Source: Polytrichum commune
Lineage: Eukaryota; Streptophyta; Polytrichopsida; Polytrichales; Polytrichaceae
Assembly (NCBI GenBank): GCA_950295325.1
Contig: OX485807.1
Coordinates: forward strand, 11,373,001-11,437,000
Reading direction: 5' to 3'
Length of the DNA: 64,000 bases
Shown here: positions 30,336 to 42,118 of the stretch, piece by piece
Layout: every line of letters begins with the position of its first letter
How positions within the stretch are numbered: the stretch's first letter is position 1
Notes under the pieces: generated by a model
Told to the model about the DNA's origin: nothing
Seen by the model: the letters and a program-made list of their open reading frames with translations, nothing else
The model's database searches: none
Program-made: the position numbers and the translations under genes

Positions 30336-33300
30336 ATGGCAGCATGTGCTTGCAGCACGGGACTGTTCCAGCTCCAGGTTCTTCCGAAGGCCGCTCCAAC
30401 TTCGAGCTCGGTTTCCGCTCAGGTACGGTGAATGCAAAAAAAACCCGCAGTGCACCCATAATTTCCGTAAGTTGTTAAGTATGTTCAGATTTGAGGAGAA
30501 TTCTTTTGATGTGCATTCCTTCGACGAGACGGTGACTCTGTGGTTGTCACCGTTGAGTTCGTTTTTTCAGACCTGGAGTGTAGATGCATACACATGTTCC
30601 TTGGTTGTTTGTGGAGTCTGTCGAGTTTATGTAGAATACATCTACCGAAGTTCCGTTACTCCAGTACTTCAAAGCCTGTATTAAGGACTCTATCGTGTAG
30701 GTTGATAGTGACGAGGTTTCTTCTTGAAAGTGTGGAAGCAATTTAAGAGTTTCTGTTCATGTCTCCCACACTTGGATTGTAGATCCGTACTTATTTTTCT
30801 TGGTTGTTTGTGGAGTCTATTGAGTGTATGTAGAAACATCTACCGAAAGTCCACTATGACAGTACTTCTATGCCTGAAGTAAAGACACGTGGAATCTGTC
30901 GAGTGTAGGTCGATCGAGAAGAGGTTTCTTCTGGAAAGTGCTGAATCCATGTATGGGTTTTTTTGTGTGCAGCTCAAACCGGAGAGAGTCACGCAAGCAA
31001 AGGAAGTCCAGTGTGCCGCTTTACCATCGTCGACGGAGTGTGTTTGTGAGTCGAGAAATCATGGTGGAGCCAAGCGCACCTCAGTGGGCTATCCAGTTGT
31101 AAAAAAGTCTGTGAAGCTCAATAGCTTGAGATTGCATGGCACAGGTCGAACACACGCTCGAGTGCAAGACACGGTTGAGAATGACATTTACGATAGATCG
31201 GAATTTGCTTCGTCGCCTCGAGGCAAGGAACGGAGCCGAGGGTGGCAAAGCACTCATGGAAACGAGAGGAGAAAAGTGCAAGTGATCACCGACAATGGGT
31301 TTGTGGATTTAGAGGAACAGTTGGGGATCTCCAAGAACACGAAAGGCCGGTCGCGGCGGGGAAACAGCAGACGTAATGGAAGCAGCAGCAGAGGGTTTGA
31401 AGAGGAGGAAGAAAGATTGTATCTCGATGGCTACGAGTTGATCAGTGTAGCGGAATTTGATGATAGTTTGGATTTTGGTTTTGGAAGGAACTCCTTCTAT
31501 TCTGCAGATGAATTGCAGATGCAACAGGCTGCTGCTTCCCCACTGGAAATCAACAAATTCCTGGCAGAGAAAGGTAATTTTTTCCTTACTTTAGACAATT
31601 CCCGGAAGAAGCTGATCTTAAGTTTGTGAATCGTATTAAATGCTTTTGGTAGGAATTGTTGTGCTCAAGACCAACACAGGGAGTATGGATGTGTCGCTTT
31701 TGAGGATGTAAAGGATAGTAATGAACAGCTAGCCGAAACACTTGTAAGTGGGTATGCCGGTGGGAAACTTCACCGAAATTTTGAACAGAGAGGACTTTTC
31801 TGCAAAATGGAGTGATAATTTGGAAGGAGCTATTGCAAATCTATGCATCTAATGTGCATTGACAAAAAAATTCATGCAGGAAACAGCAAAGAAAGATCCA
31901 ACAATCCCACTACTACCGTTTTGGATAGTCCTCTCCCATCCTCAACAGATGTTCAAGATTATGAACGAGTAGCTACCAGAAGCGTTGCAGCAGACAGAGG
32001 CAGCAAGATTACTGAAGAGGCTGACAGTATTGCCAAAAATTTGGAACGGCAGATGTTGATGGAACGCATTGGTAATTCGGAGAACGGTTCAATCAGCAGC
32101 AGTAGCAACGGAACCTCAATCGCTGTCAGAATGAGAAAGAACATCCCGGCCAAGTTATCTAAACCCTTGAAATCTGGAGAGGAGGCATTTTTAAACAGCA
32201 AAGGCTTCCGTGATGGTAGCGTTATAAGAAATGCTTCTCAAGTAACAACAGATGTTAGGGAGATGGAGGATCTGGAGGCCGTGCAATTCATTCACCAAGA
32301 CACCGTTGAATTGGACATCAAAGACGAGCTTCGTAATGTGAGAAGACAAATTTCATCTGGTTATACAGCGGGGGCACGGAAGGTTTTGCAAAAGGTTAGT
32401 ATTGCTTCTAATTCTAAATTCAGATTTACTAGCCATGGAGATATGTTGGATTGCTCACACCTCAAGTGGCATTTGACAGTTTTGATCACATCAAGATTAT
32501 TTCATTCTTAGTTTTTCACCAATATGTGGTATCTAATATTCCGACCAATCATATCAAGTTCCTCATGAAAATTTTGTGACGACGATGAATTTTCAAGTTT
32601 GTGCTTCTAGATTAATTGTGGGATGATAAGAAGTATAGGTTTTGATATTTCTAACCGTACAGATGTGATCCTTTGATCGTCTGTTACAACTTCTCCTTTT
32701 GTAGTAGTAATTTTTTAAGAAATCCACGGAAAGGTTTGGTCTGTAACACATCGTAAAAAATCCTATATTGAGAGTACCCAGGCTGTTTTTGCAACCGTTA
32801 ACAGGGGTTTACATGTTGGTGTGGCAGCTTTTGAAGAGGCACCCGGATGACGCGACTTTAATGGTGCACATGGGACAACTGGAAAAGAAAGAAGGTATGT
32901 AATTCACCACAACTTTGAGATTTTCAAAGCAAAGGTAGTGTTTTATTGATGATACTACTATTTGATTCAAGCTGCTTACACTCCCCTTTTGATAATTATC
33001 ATGTTCGAGTCTTCTACTTTACGTTCAGTGATTTAGTTGAGTGAGTTTGCTCATGTTGCCTGATTTGCACCCTACATGGTTCTTGGCAGGTGACACAGTT
33101 GCAGCTGGAGCATATTATGGAAAAGCAGTAGCAATCTTGAAAGAAAAGGGAGACTATGGAGTAGATTATGTAATGACACTACAGGGATGGGGTTCTTTAG
33201 AAGCGCAGGCCCGCAACTCGAGCAGAGCCAGATCTCTTTTCCAGGAATGTGTGCGAGTTTCTGGAAAGGTAAACAAATTCTTCTGTGTTACTCTCATTTC

Positions 33301-36300
33301 TGCAACAAGATAGAAGGTAGTACTCTCAGTTGATCTTTATCTCGTCACATCGTCATCACTTGGAAATAACACGTCCATGTTTTCATGCCTTTGCACCAAA
33401 TTGTGGTTAGGCAGCCGGGGTTGCGAATTATAACGTCACTATTCAGTATGGTTGTGGTTCATTTGCACTTAAATTTTTTGAATTGACATTCTACAGGCCG
33501 CGATGGGTGGAGCTAAAGAGCTCGTGGAAGCAGGTGTGTATGGACTCCATGGATGGGCCATGCTTGAGCAAAAGCTAGGTAACTGGAGCGAAGCCAGGGA
33601 GCTCTTACAGAGAGCTGCTGATATCCAACCCGGAAATGCTGTTGTCCACCAGACTCGAGCTCTTCTAGAAGCACAGGCACATAACTATGCCACCGCACGC
33701 CATCACTTTAGACTCGGTGTGACATCAGCTCCTGAAGATGTCAAGTGCTGGCAGGTGAGCATTGCTCCATCAATCTATACACACTTCATCATGTTGCTGC
33801 CTTGTCGTAGTGCTCATAATCTCCGATATTGCTAACGCGTCGTGTCTTCATTGGACACGAACACAACAATTTTGGACCGTAGCAAGCAGTCCTCGCTACA
33901 TGGTGAGTGCTACCCTATTGTACATGTGTCGCTTCACTACGGATCGTAGCAGGGTTCCTTGTGTACCTACCTTGACACTTCCGTGATTCGGAGTGTGATA
34001 TGAGGATGTCTTGCTACAGTCCTTAACATGGTTCCTCACATACAATATTTAATACATAGTGATCAGGCGAATCAATATTGTTGATGTGTTTATTCATAAT
34101 ATATGAGGAGGTGAATATGTCACGTAATAGATGACCTCGTTATGATCGGACCATTTACCTCCAGTAAAGGACATGTGTCAGACTGCTCTTTGCCACAGTA
34201 AGCACCCAAAACCTACTTCCCGCTACCCCGGCTCGGTGGGTTGGGCACCTACTACAGCCCATGGCAAGGCTCTTCACTTCCACTACCTAGTCCTTTACCC
34301 GTGGCAAGTGTTGGGGTTGACTCTCGAGCTCTACTTTTGGAGATATCCATGATGGCTCATGTGAATCCTTTTTCGGACTTCTCCTTGAGTTCAATCTACA
34401 ACCGAATATATGTTGGCTTCACGGCCTAAGGTAGGTAACAATGAGGCGAGGATTGATAGGAACATTGTCACTATTCTATACTCGGCATCTAGTTCTAGAA
34501 ACGACACTCCAATTCTTGGAGCATGCTGAAGCAATACCTTGCTATGGTTCCATGTGTTAGCTCATTCTGCAAATCCGATATCTTGATAATGTCGACTGTG
34601 TGGAGCTTCATAACGTGGACGGACATAATAATCTTTTGAAAATGAACTTGAAAAGGTGACTATGAATGGTGGACAGAAAGATTGTCTTGACGTTCTCATC
34701 ATGTTGTTGCACAGGCATGGGCGTTATTTGAGGCCAGTCAAGGCAAGCCAGGAAAGATGAGACAACTCTTTCAGAAGGCACTTGAAGTGGAACCCAACAA
34801 TTTACATTCCTTACAGGTATAGTCACATTGTTAGTCCCTACCCTTTTGTTCAAACTTTTCACAACTTTCTTGGTGTAGGTAGTTTCCAGGTATGGTGCCA
34901 AGTGTTGAGTGGTTCTCATACTTACTCACACACGAAAGAAGTGATTGTGTTGGTTTCATTTGTCTGTACATTTTTAGGTGTAAACTAATCTACATGTTGC
35001 ATTGGGTTGCCAGGCCTGGGCTCATCAAGAGGCACTACTAGACACAGAATCATCTAGAAGCCGCGCACGAAAGTTGTACCAACGTTGTGTTGAAGTGAAC
35101 CCCGAAAATGTGCATTCTTGGCAGGTAAATTTAATTCTTTGTTCATCTGTGACTTACTCGAGCATTCTCTGTCATTTCAGTCCCAACTTTTGTATGCGTG
35201 ACACTGTTGTTTTTGATGCATTTGTGATCTCTCCTGTCCTCGAAGTCTAAGTTGTACGTATGAATTTGATTGTGTTTGAATACAGGCCTGGGCCAAATTG
35301 GAACATGTTGCTGGAAACCTCACAGGTGCTAGAGTCCTCTTCGAACGTGGCCTTGGCGCCAATCCTCGAAGTATTCCATGCCTTCAGGTACCTAGTTTCT
35401 TCCTCTCCTGAATAGAAAATCCAAGTCTTGGAAGTTTGCTGTGACCATCGTTTTTGCTCTGTAGTACCCCATTTTGATTCGCTTCAAAGTTGAAGTTCAT
35501 CTCTCAAAGGTCGGCTTAAACTCAAGGCCTTAACCTGGATCTGATGGGGACTCCGAGGTTAAGACGCATTACGGCCGCAGAATAGTACTCGGATGAGTGA
35601 CCTTCGTAGCATTTGATTTCCGGTGCACCTAACGTAGACAGGTCTTAAATGGTTACTTTTTCCGATTCACCCACTTCTTATAAGACATGAACACGTGATT
35701 AGTATGAGATGGTTAGCATATCCAAATTGAGCTTGTTGTCACTTTCCTCATAATTTTTGGAGCTCATATGAATATCTTGTTCATCATCAAAGTGAAGATT
35801 CTTGTGCTCATTAGGTGGTCATATCGGTCTTGCCAATTATGTTGACTATTGAATATAGAATGGCTATCATATTTTGAGCACATATCTCTTTCGAACAAAT
35901 GTCTTTTTGGTATCTGTTGTTGGAGTCACACCTAACCACACACCACTCAAATATAGGTGTCTAACCTAATTTTAGGCATGTTCACATTGCACCTATGGTC
36001 CACCCAATCATAGTGGGGTATCCGGGTGATCTGGACATTTTCAATCAGCCATGTGGGAATCTAAGGGCTTGCCCTTGGGGAAGATAGATGTTTGGCCAGC
36101 TTGTCCATGTCCGTTGAGGTGTTCACTTTCAAGGGGAGGTAGTAGTCTTTGGAGGTTCTCTAATTCTAATAATGAAAGCTTTCGGAATTACATTTAGACT
36201 TACACCAACTCGATATGATGCAGCACCATAATCCACATTGGTAGAAACAGCAAAGATGTCAAGTTTTCTTCTTCTTTCTGCACCTCTCATGGTTCTTGGT

Positions 36301-37419
36301 ATTTTGTGATCAGGCCTATGCTCACATGGAGCGTTTGAGTGGATGTTTTGAATCCGCCAAGAAGTTGCTCCTGGTTGCATTTTCTTTGGAGCCTGAGAAT
36401 CCTGCAGTTCTAATGGTGAGTAGCTGGGACTATCTATCTACTTTGTAGACACATTTTTAATTTGATAACACTCCCATGCGTGTTGAGCTCTTTTGGTCTT
36501 CATTTTCAGGAACAAATACTGAGCATAGTCTAGTGGCAAGCTTCTATTAGTTGTCACCCGATAATGAACATGCCAAAGATCTAAAGCCTTCACGCAATCT
36601 CAGAATCCTGGGGCGGAAACATGATTTTTCATAATATACAATTTGGTCTTGTTGCAAAGAAATTAAGCAGATGAATCCAATGGTATCTTATTTGACATAG
36701 TTGACATACGTATTTCCCATGGGCAGTAAACAATAACAGAAGGATAAGGAAATTCATCATGCATGGGTGTAGGATATAACAAGTTTTTTCGAAAACCTTA
36801 GTAAGGCTATTCCTTATTTTATCTTATTGCAGCTTATTATAACACTCAATATTTGTATTATGATATTTTCAAGCTTGATTATGAAATTTTTAGAAATTGA
36901 CAACGCCTTATTTTGCCATCGACCTCTACTTATTATATCCTTGGGCTCAAAATACAGTGATGGTTGCATAGGTGTTGTAATCACTAAATATACCGTAAAA
37001 CATCGTGTAGATCAATTTACAACTAGAAACTGGGGCTGTGTACTCCGGGATGGTACAAATAAATGTTGCTTGTTGAACCATTGTCGAGAGTTCCATCTTG
37101 TTGCACAAGGTTGTTTCTACAAAAACATTTCCTGAAAGGACCTTGCTTTTGCATAATTGTGCAGGAACTTGCTCTCACAGAAGAAGCCATGGGAGATTGT
37201 GTGAAGGCAGAGGAGTATTTCAAGAAAGCAGGCATTGCTGACAGGCTAAAAAGTCGGACGAAGCGGAAGATCTTTGAATCACGGAAAGCTGCCCCTAAAG
37301 TTAAAGTCCCTCTCAAATCGCGAATTGATGTAACACAGAAAACATCATCTGGGTCACAATCGACCGCTCCGGTGTGGAGGAGACAAGTTTCTGCTGCAAC
37401 AAAAACTGGAGTTAGGTAG
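30336..37419 (+). CDS. HCF107: HCF107-like HAT (half-a-TPR) repeat protein, 11 exons, 792 aa
   Basis: Exons 30336-30422, 30973-31573, 31880-32394, 32828-32894, 33090-33268, 33497-33754, 34715-34816, 35014-35124, 35286-35387, 36314-36415 and 37165-37419 join in frame into 792 residues. HCF107 is a plastid RNA-binding helical-repeat protein that stabilises the psbH 5' end and helps psbB translation. Residues 1-29 (MAACACSTGLFQLQVLPKAA) look like a transit peptide. Residues about 30-370 are a polar, Ser/Arg/Glu-rich region, longer than in Arabidopsis (about 650 aa in total). From about 373 on, HAT repeats follow: GWGSLEAQARNSSRARSLF, GWAMLEQKLGNWSEARELL, AWALFEASQGKPGKMRQLF, AWAHQEALLDTESSRSRARK, AWAKLEHVAGNLTGARVLF, AYAHMERLSGCFESAKKLL. 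A basic C-tail ends RRQVSAATKTGVR. Orthology is likely; another plastid HAT protein is the alternative. Confidence 0.88.
30574..30963 (+). repeat. Two-unit tandem duplication in HCF107-like intron 1
   Basis: Units at about 30574-30757 and 30769-30963 share CTTGGTTGTTTGTGGAGTCT, CATCTACCGAA, CAGTACTTC, GAGGTTTCTTCT and GGAAAGTG in the same order; period about 200 bp. The second unit ends just before the polypyrimidine tract and acceptor of exon 2. Confidence 0.85.
35637..35965 (+). repeat. R1 dispersed repeat, copy 4, full length, in HCF107-like intron 9
   Basis: Best complete R1 copy. It runs from about AGACAGGTCTTAAATGGTTA through ATTAGTATGAGATGGTTAGC, CTTTCCTCATAATTTTTGG, ATCAAAGTGAAGATTCTTG and CCAATTATGTTGACTATTGA to CACTCAAATATAGGTGTCTA. 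Same orientation as the gene; intron 9 is 926 bp with the repeat inside. Confidence 0.7.
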
Positions 37420-37789
37420 AACTTGTACACATGCAGGAACAAACTTGAGAAGAAAACAAACAAAAAATTCATCAAGAACTGCAGAAGATGCTACCATTGT
37501 GCATCTTGGCAGTGCAAGTCTGTAAATATGTAACAATCCATGTCCTGCACTTGCTCTAGTCCCAAATTGTGGGCTGAATTGGCCCCAACAAGATAGTTTT
37601 ATGGATTGCTGCAGCACTTGCTGCCAACAACCTTTTGTAACATTCCTATGAGATCCCATTCAATATAATTGCACAAAGAGTTTCAGATTTGCTCAGTCGA
37701 ATTGTTTGTGAACAAGTGACTGATAGTTGTTTAGTGTAGATTCTGCATGCAATCCACTTGCTTTGTAGATGATTGGTAGCTACATCATT

Positions 37790-38085
37790 CGTTAAGCTAG
37801 ATGGATCTTAAAATGGTTACTTTTTTCCAACTAGTCAACTTCTTCTAGGATACCCTAAACCAGCAATTAGTACAAGATGGTTGGCAAATCTACACCGAAA
37901 CCGTAGCCATTTTCCTCATAATTATTGGGACTTGATATGTATGTTTTAAACTATAATCAAATCGAAGATTCTCATGTGCGTCAAATGGTGATATAGGTCC
38001 CCCAATTATGTTATCATTCAATTTAGAATGGTTAGCACATTTTGAACATGTAATCTAATCTCTCTCTCTCTCTCTCTCTAAGATA
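37790..38085 (+). repeat. R1 dispersed repeat, copy 5, near full length
   Basis: Begins CTAGATGGATCTTAAAATGG and continues through CAGCAATTAGTACAAGATGG, CCATTTTCCTCATAATTATT and CCAATTATGTTATCATTCAA to a (CT) tract at about 38056-38078. Lies in the 3' flank of the HCF107-like gene. Confidence 0.65.
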
Positions 38086-40105
38086 CATCTTTGGACTATA
38101 CATGTACCCTCTTACAGCGAGATGAGGCCAGCCCACCTCTAGTGTCAACGTGAATGAGAGATACTTCATCTTGATCATAGTTGTGTGCTCATATGCAAAC
38201 TTGGAGCAAGTTTATGGAATAGGATTACGTGACAAGTGCTATTGCTCACTTGTTGGAGGTGGTCCCTACATATGCCTTCTTACATACCTCTCATGAAAGG
38301 GGGAAATATCCTCAAACAAAGTAGAGAATTAAAAAATTAAAAATAAAGCTCATTGGAAGTCTATATTTTGTGGAGGTGAGGACAAAACAAATGTGCTAGA
38401 GGTGATAGTGAGGAAGTGTAATGAATATAAGCAAGTATTTTTGTACAATAGATCAAAATTCTCAAATCTAATGATGTTTCTACAAAGCATTTTCTTCCAC
38501 TTTGTTTTTTCCAAGAATATGTGAGAGGCCACTTCTTACAAACAAGTGGAATGATCATCAACGTGGTTTTGCACACAACCAACACACACACACAAAGATA
38601 GATGCATGTATGGTCTAGTTTTATTTCAAGGTTGCATTTGGTGTGATTATCTCATGGTCTCTTGTTCCATGTTGATCCTACACTCTTACTTCATGTCGTC
38701 ATTCTCAAGTCAAATTGCTTTGTGTACCTCATTTCTTTAAAAATGAAACAGTATTCTTAGTTGGCACTTTGTAGTGTTTATCGTAATTTCAATGACGCAC
38801 GTAAGTTATTATGGTTACATTTGGGTTAGCTACTAAGTTTTGAAATACTTGGTTTTCGAAGTTTACGGAAACAATTTATATGAAACTCTTGACTTTAGAA
38901 GTATTTTATTCCCCCGGGGGTGGACTCTTCATACCATGTACGAACTAAGGATAATATAAGAAGGGGCATTATTTGAGGCATTAGTGTACATAATATACAC
39001 AAGGGAGAGGTGTTATTGTTCTTTTGTGTTTACATTTTAAAAGGTTACTGATTTGTCTGAAGGAAAGGTAGACTCTACAAAAGGGGGCCCTGAGGTTTAG
39101 AGAAACATTTGACAATAGATATGTTAGTTTCATCCATTTCACTCTTTCATCCATTGTTGTCATATGATAATAGTTTTTAATGATTATCATGTCCATTCTT
39201 GATAGGGTTTGCATCAAAGTTCTAGGTATTTACAAATTGGAGGCTCTTGGAGAACTCATGGGCTCCCTTGAGTTTTGCTTTCCGGATTAAGGCTAAGATA
39301 TTGTGCTCTTGTCTTCGTTTCTTTGATGCAATCATTGAGTTGCATGCTATGGATGACAAAATGTTTAATGATTTTCTCATTGCAAAGTGAAAGTGGATTT
39401 TATATGTAATGAAGGCCTATTTCATTCATGATTTATATTTTGTATATGTAGTAGAGGCATTTACCACATTATGTTGAAAAGATTAATATAATTACATGAG
39501 TCCATTTTCCAACCTATTGTTAATACGTATATATTTGTTTTTCTCTATAAACTTCTTGCATATAGGGGGTTTAATTTCATAGTGACCCAAGCACGTCTTT
39601 TAGGTTTTCAATGAAGAATCCAACCCACAGGTTTATTCCTCACTTTAAAATATTATGATTATTTATGTAAGAACAACAAGTAGGCCTAATCGTGGTAAGG
39701 CCTCCCTCAATCTAGTTGTGGGAGGGTATATAGTCCTATAATACAAGCCACAATAGTCTTCTAGAGCCCAAACTAACTCTCATAATGGGAATTAATGTGG
39801 ACCACATTTTTCTAGTAAATTAATGTGGGTGATTATTTTAATTTGTGCTACTTTTGTCCTATAACTAATACTCAATGTGTTGGTCGGAAATCTTCATGAA
39901 GACTTAGGGGAAGACCTTGGGTCTTGAACCCACATAACTTTCACCTTGACTACAAAATTGGTGTGACCCACACTAATTATATCCACACTAATTTCTAACA
40001 CACACTACTAGGACTATTTAGTGTAGTGATTGAAGAAGGAATACAAGGAACCCATCAAACAAGGAATATATGGAAGAAGGGTATAAAGATGGGAGAAGCC
40101 CATGC
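38086..40105. other. Intergenic DNA, no gene recognised
   Basis: AT-rich spacer. Short frames only. The line near 38917 holds a local CCCCCGGGGG palindrome. Confidence 0.4.
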
Positions 40106-40108
40106 TTA

Positions 40109-40599
40109 GGGCCACTTCACACACGAGACTAAGACCCCATGACCATTACACTTCAAGCACTCTCCTTGGTGGAAAAGGCGGAGCCGGTCCAAGTTCACTT
40201 CACACTACGTTCGCAGGACCAACAGAGTATGTGAATGCCAGATGGATGTAAAGTCTACATGGATTCCTCCATGGCATCGAATGAATCGTGTTTCATGGTC
40301 ACTTGAATTATTTTCAAAAACCACCTCTTGGAGGTAGACCTGAGACAAAACCAAGAGACCATGACACTCCGAACACTCACAACTATTCTATTGTATCATG
40401 TGTGAGGACCCACATGAATAGAAATTCATTGAAATAGCATTTAGTTGAGGGCCTAGTCACATATGACTTCACCCTACACTTGAGTGTCCATGACCACACT
40501 ACATGATTTTGGAGGTGTGTTGGGACGGCCTTTGAACCCTTTCTTTTGGGCTCTCACAATTTCATGGTCACGGCTCTTGGCTCATGTGTGAAGTGGCCC
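40109..40599. mobile_element. PIF/Harbinger-type MITE (family H1), 491 bp
   Basis: Inverted termini GGGCCACTTCACACACGAGA (left) and GGGCCACTTCACACATGAGC (right, reverse complement), flanked by the 3-bp duplication TTA (40106-40108 and 40600-40602). A TTA/TAA duplication with GGG-starting termini is the hallmark of PIF/Harbinger (Tourist-like) elements. No transposase frame. A relative lies at 47854-48552. Confidence 0.85.
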
Positions 40600-40602
40600 T
40601 TA

Positions 40603-41046
40603 GGGGCGGTTTACACTATGGACCATGAAGTCGTCCCACGGCCGTCTAAGCGATGTGATTGGACGTTGAAGTCGTCCGGGACGACTTGGGTTTACACCAA
40701 GGAAAAAATGGCAAAGTGACCACGGAGGTTGAGGTCCACAAAATATTATTTTTTAAGCCTACCCTATCCACTGCCATGGTCCAACGGGTTTTCCGTTGGG
40801 ACAAGCAAAAGAGGTGGTCCGGGAAAAAGAGCAAGGGCCCATGTCAGAAAAATGCCGTTTTAAGCCTTTTTGGTGCATGGTCATTCTTCATGGTCCACAT
40901 TCGGTTTACACCTAGTGAAGGGCCCATGAACCATGAAAACTAATATTTTAGTAACTCGGACCATGGAAGTCGTCCCATGAAGTCGTCCCACGCAAAATAG
41001 GCCTCTTACGTGGGACGACTTCATGGTCCATAGTGTAAACCGCCCC
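40603..41046. mobile_element. PIF/Harbinger-type MITE (family H2), 444 bp, abutting H1
   Basis: Long inverted termini: GGGGCGGTTTACACTATGGA on both ends, extending about 38 bp through ACCATGAAGTCGTCCCACG. TTA flanks both sides (40600-40602 shared with H1, and 41047-41049). The motif GAAGTCGTCC(C/G) recurs internally several times in both orientations, which would suit subterminal transposase sites. A 94-codon internal frame (40659-40943) is probably chance. Termini are nearly identical to each other, suggesting a young insertion. Confidence 0.88.
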
Positions 41047-41087
41047 TTAGTACCTCTTAGGCAAGTCTAGGGGAGATCTAGCCTCCA

Positions 41088-41408
41088 ATGCCCTATGAAA
41101 AGTGTGCAAGAAACTTCATTGAGAAGAGATGGGGTCCAAGTTCTGTAGAGACATTGGCCGCAACCAAGCGAGAGAGGAGCTCTGAGGTACGAGGAAGACG
41201 AAGAGCTCGCAAACGGCAGTGTAGACGAAACCAACGTCGCAGAAAGAGAAGGGCTGGCAGCACCAGGTGGCAGCCAGCAAGGACGAGAACGAGGAGCCGG
41301 CAGCTCCAGCTAGGACGACAGGCGAGCGAGGAGCAGGAGCGAACGGGACTGGCAGGGCAAGGCCGGTTCGGTGCCAACAGTCGGGAGGAGCAACAGAGCC
41401 GAGACTGA
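41088..41408 (+). other. GC- and purine-rich segment with an Arg-rich open frame
   Basis: An ATG frame of 106 codons with very high Arg/Gln/Glu content (for example RGRRRARKRQCRRNQRRRKR) arises from a purine-rich strand; an opposite-strand frame is also open. The composition differs sharply from the AT-rich flanks. No homology is recognised; chance coding in biased DNA is the simplest reading. Confidence 0.25.
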
Positions 41409-41667
41409 AGAGTTAGGGCTAGCTCAGGAACTGGGGAGGCATGAGCCGACCCTTTCCTCTTTTAAGCATGTGGGGAAATTATAGACGGATGAATGAGAAC
41501 TTAACCAATAAGATACGAGGAGTTATGTAATTAGGGAATACATATTAGGCAAAATATATTTAGAAACTTTGAAATGAGACCTTCAAATTAGGCTAATTTT
41601 AGATACAGTACTAAATATAGCCAGAGCTAACATTCACAAAAATCCATAAAATACTAAGATATGAACA

Positions 41668-41680
41668 CTATAAAAGGAGG
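41668..41680 (+). promoter_or_regulatory. TATA-like box upstream of the minisatellite
   Basis: CTATAAAAGGAGG lies 95-100 bp before the minisatellite. It could be the core promoter of a decayed repeat element, but no matching terminal repeats or coding parts were found nearby. Confidence 0.3.
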
Positions 41681-41766
41681 CCACTTAAGGGCCCTAATGC
41701 ACTTCATTCGCTCAAGCAAATTTTACATGAGTGTCCGAGCTCCCGAGTCCCGAGTCTTGAGTTCGC

Positions 41767-42118
41767 TATTGGCACCCACGGTGCACTAGATAGAAAATTG
41801 GCACCCTCGGTGCGGTAAGGTAATAGATAGAAAATTGGCACCCTCGGTGCGGTAAGGTAATAGATAGAAACTGGCACCCTCGGTGCGGTAAGGTAATAGA
41901 TAGAAATTGGCACCCTCGGTGCGGTAAGGTAATAGATAGAAATTGGCACCTTCGGTGCGGTAAGGTAATAGATAGAAATTGGCACCCTCGGTGCGGTAAG
42001 GTAATAGATAGGAATCGGCACCCTCGGTGCACTTAAGTCAAATTGGCACCCACGGTGCGATAGGGATCGAAATTGGCACCCTCGGTGCGGTAAGGTAAAA
42101 GACAAAGAATTAGCAACC
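41767..42118 (+). repeat. Minisatellite, 36-bp unit with internal hairpin, about 10 units
   Basis: Units start (GGCACC) at about 41771, 41800, 41837, 41873, 41909, 41945, 41981, 42017, 42045 and 42075, plus a degraded one near 42112. The central period is exactly 36 bp, while edge units are 28-30 bp. Every unit contains GCACC-CTC-GGTGC, a 5-bp hairpin with a 3-nt loop; edge units carry CAC instead of CTC in the loop. As 36 is 12 codons, the minus strand stays open through the array (133 codons, repeating APRVPISIYYLT), most likely without meaning. A TATAAAAGG motif lies about 100 bp upstream (41671). Confidence 0.9.

Noticed and set aside
41704-42105. 133-codon repeat protein on the minus strand across the minisatellite
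   Set aside because: The unit length is a multiple of three, so an open frame through the array is expected by chance; two frames are open at once.
41767-42118. CRISPR-like array (regular units with hairpins)
   Set aside because: Units are contiguous repeats with no unique spacers, and the genome is eukaryotic.
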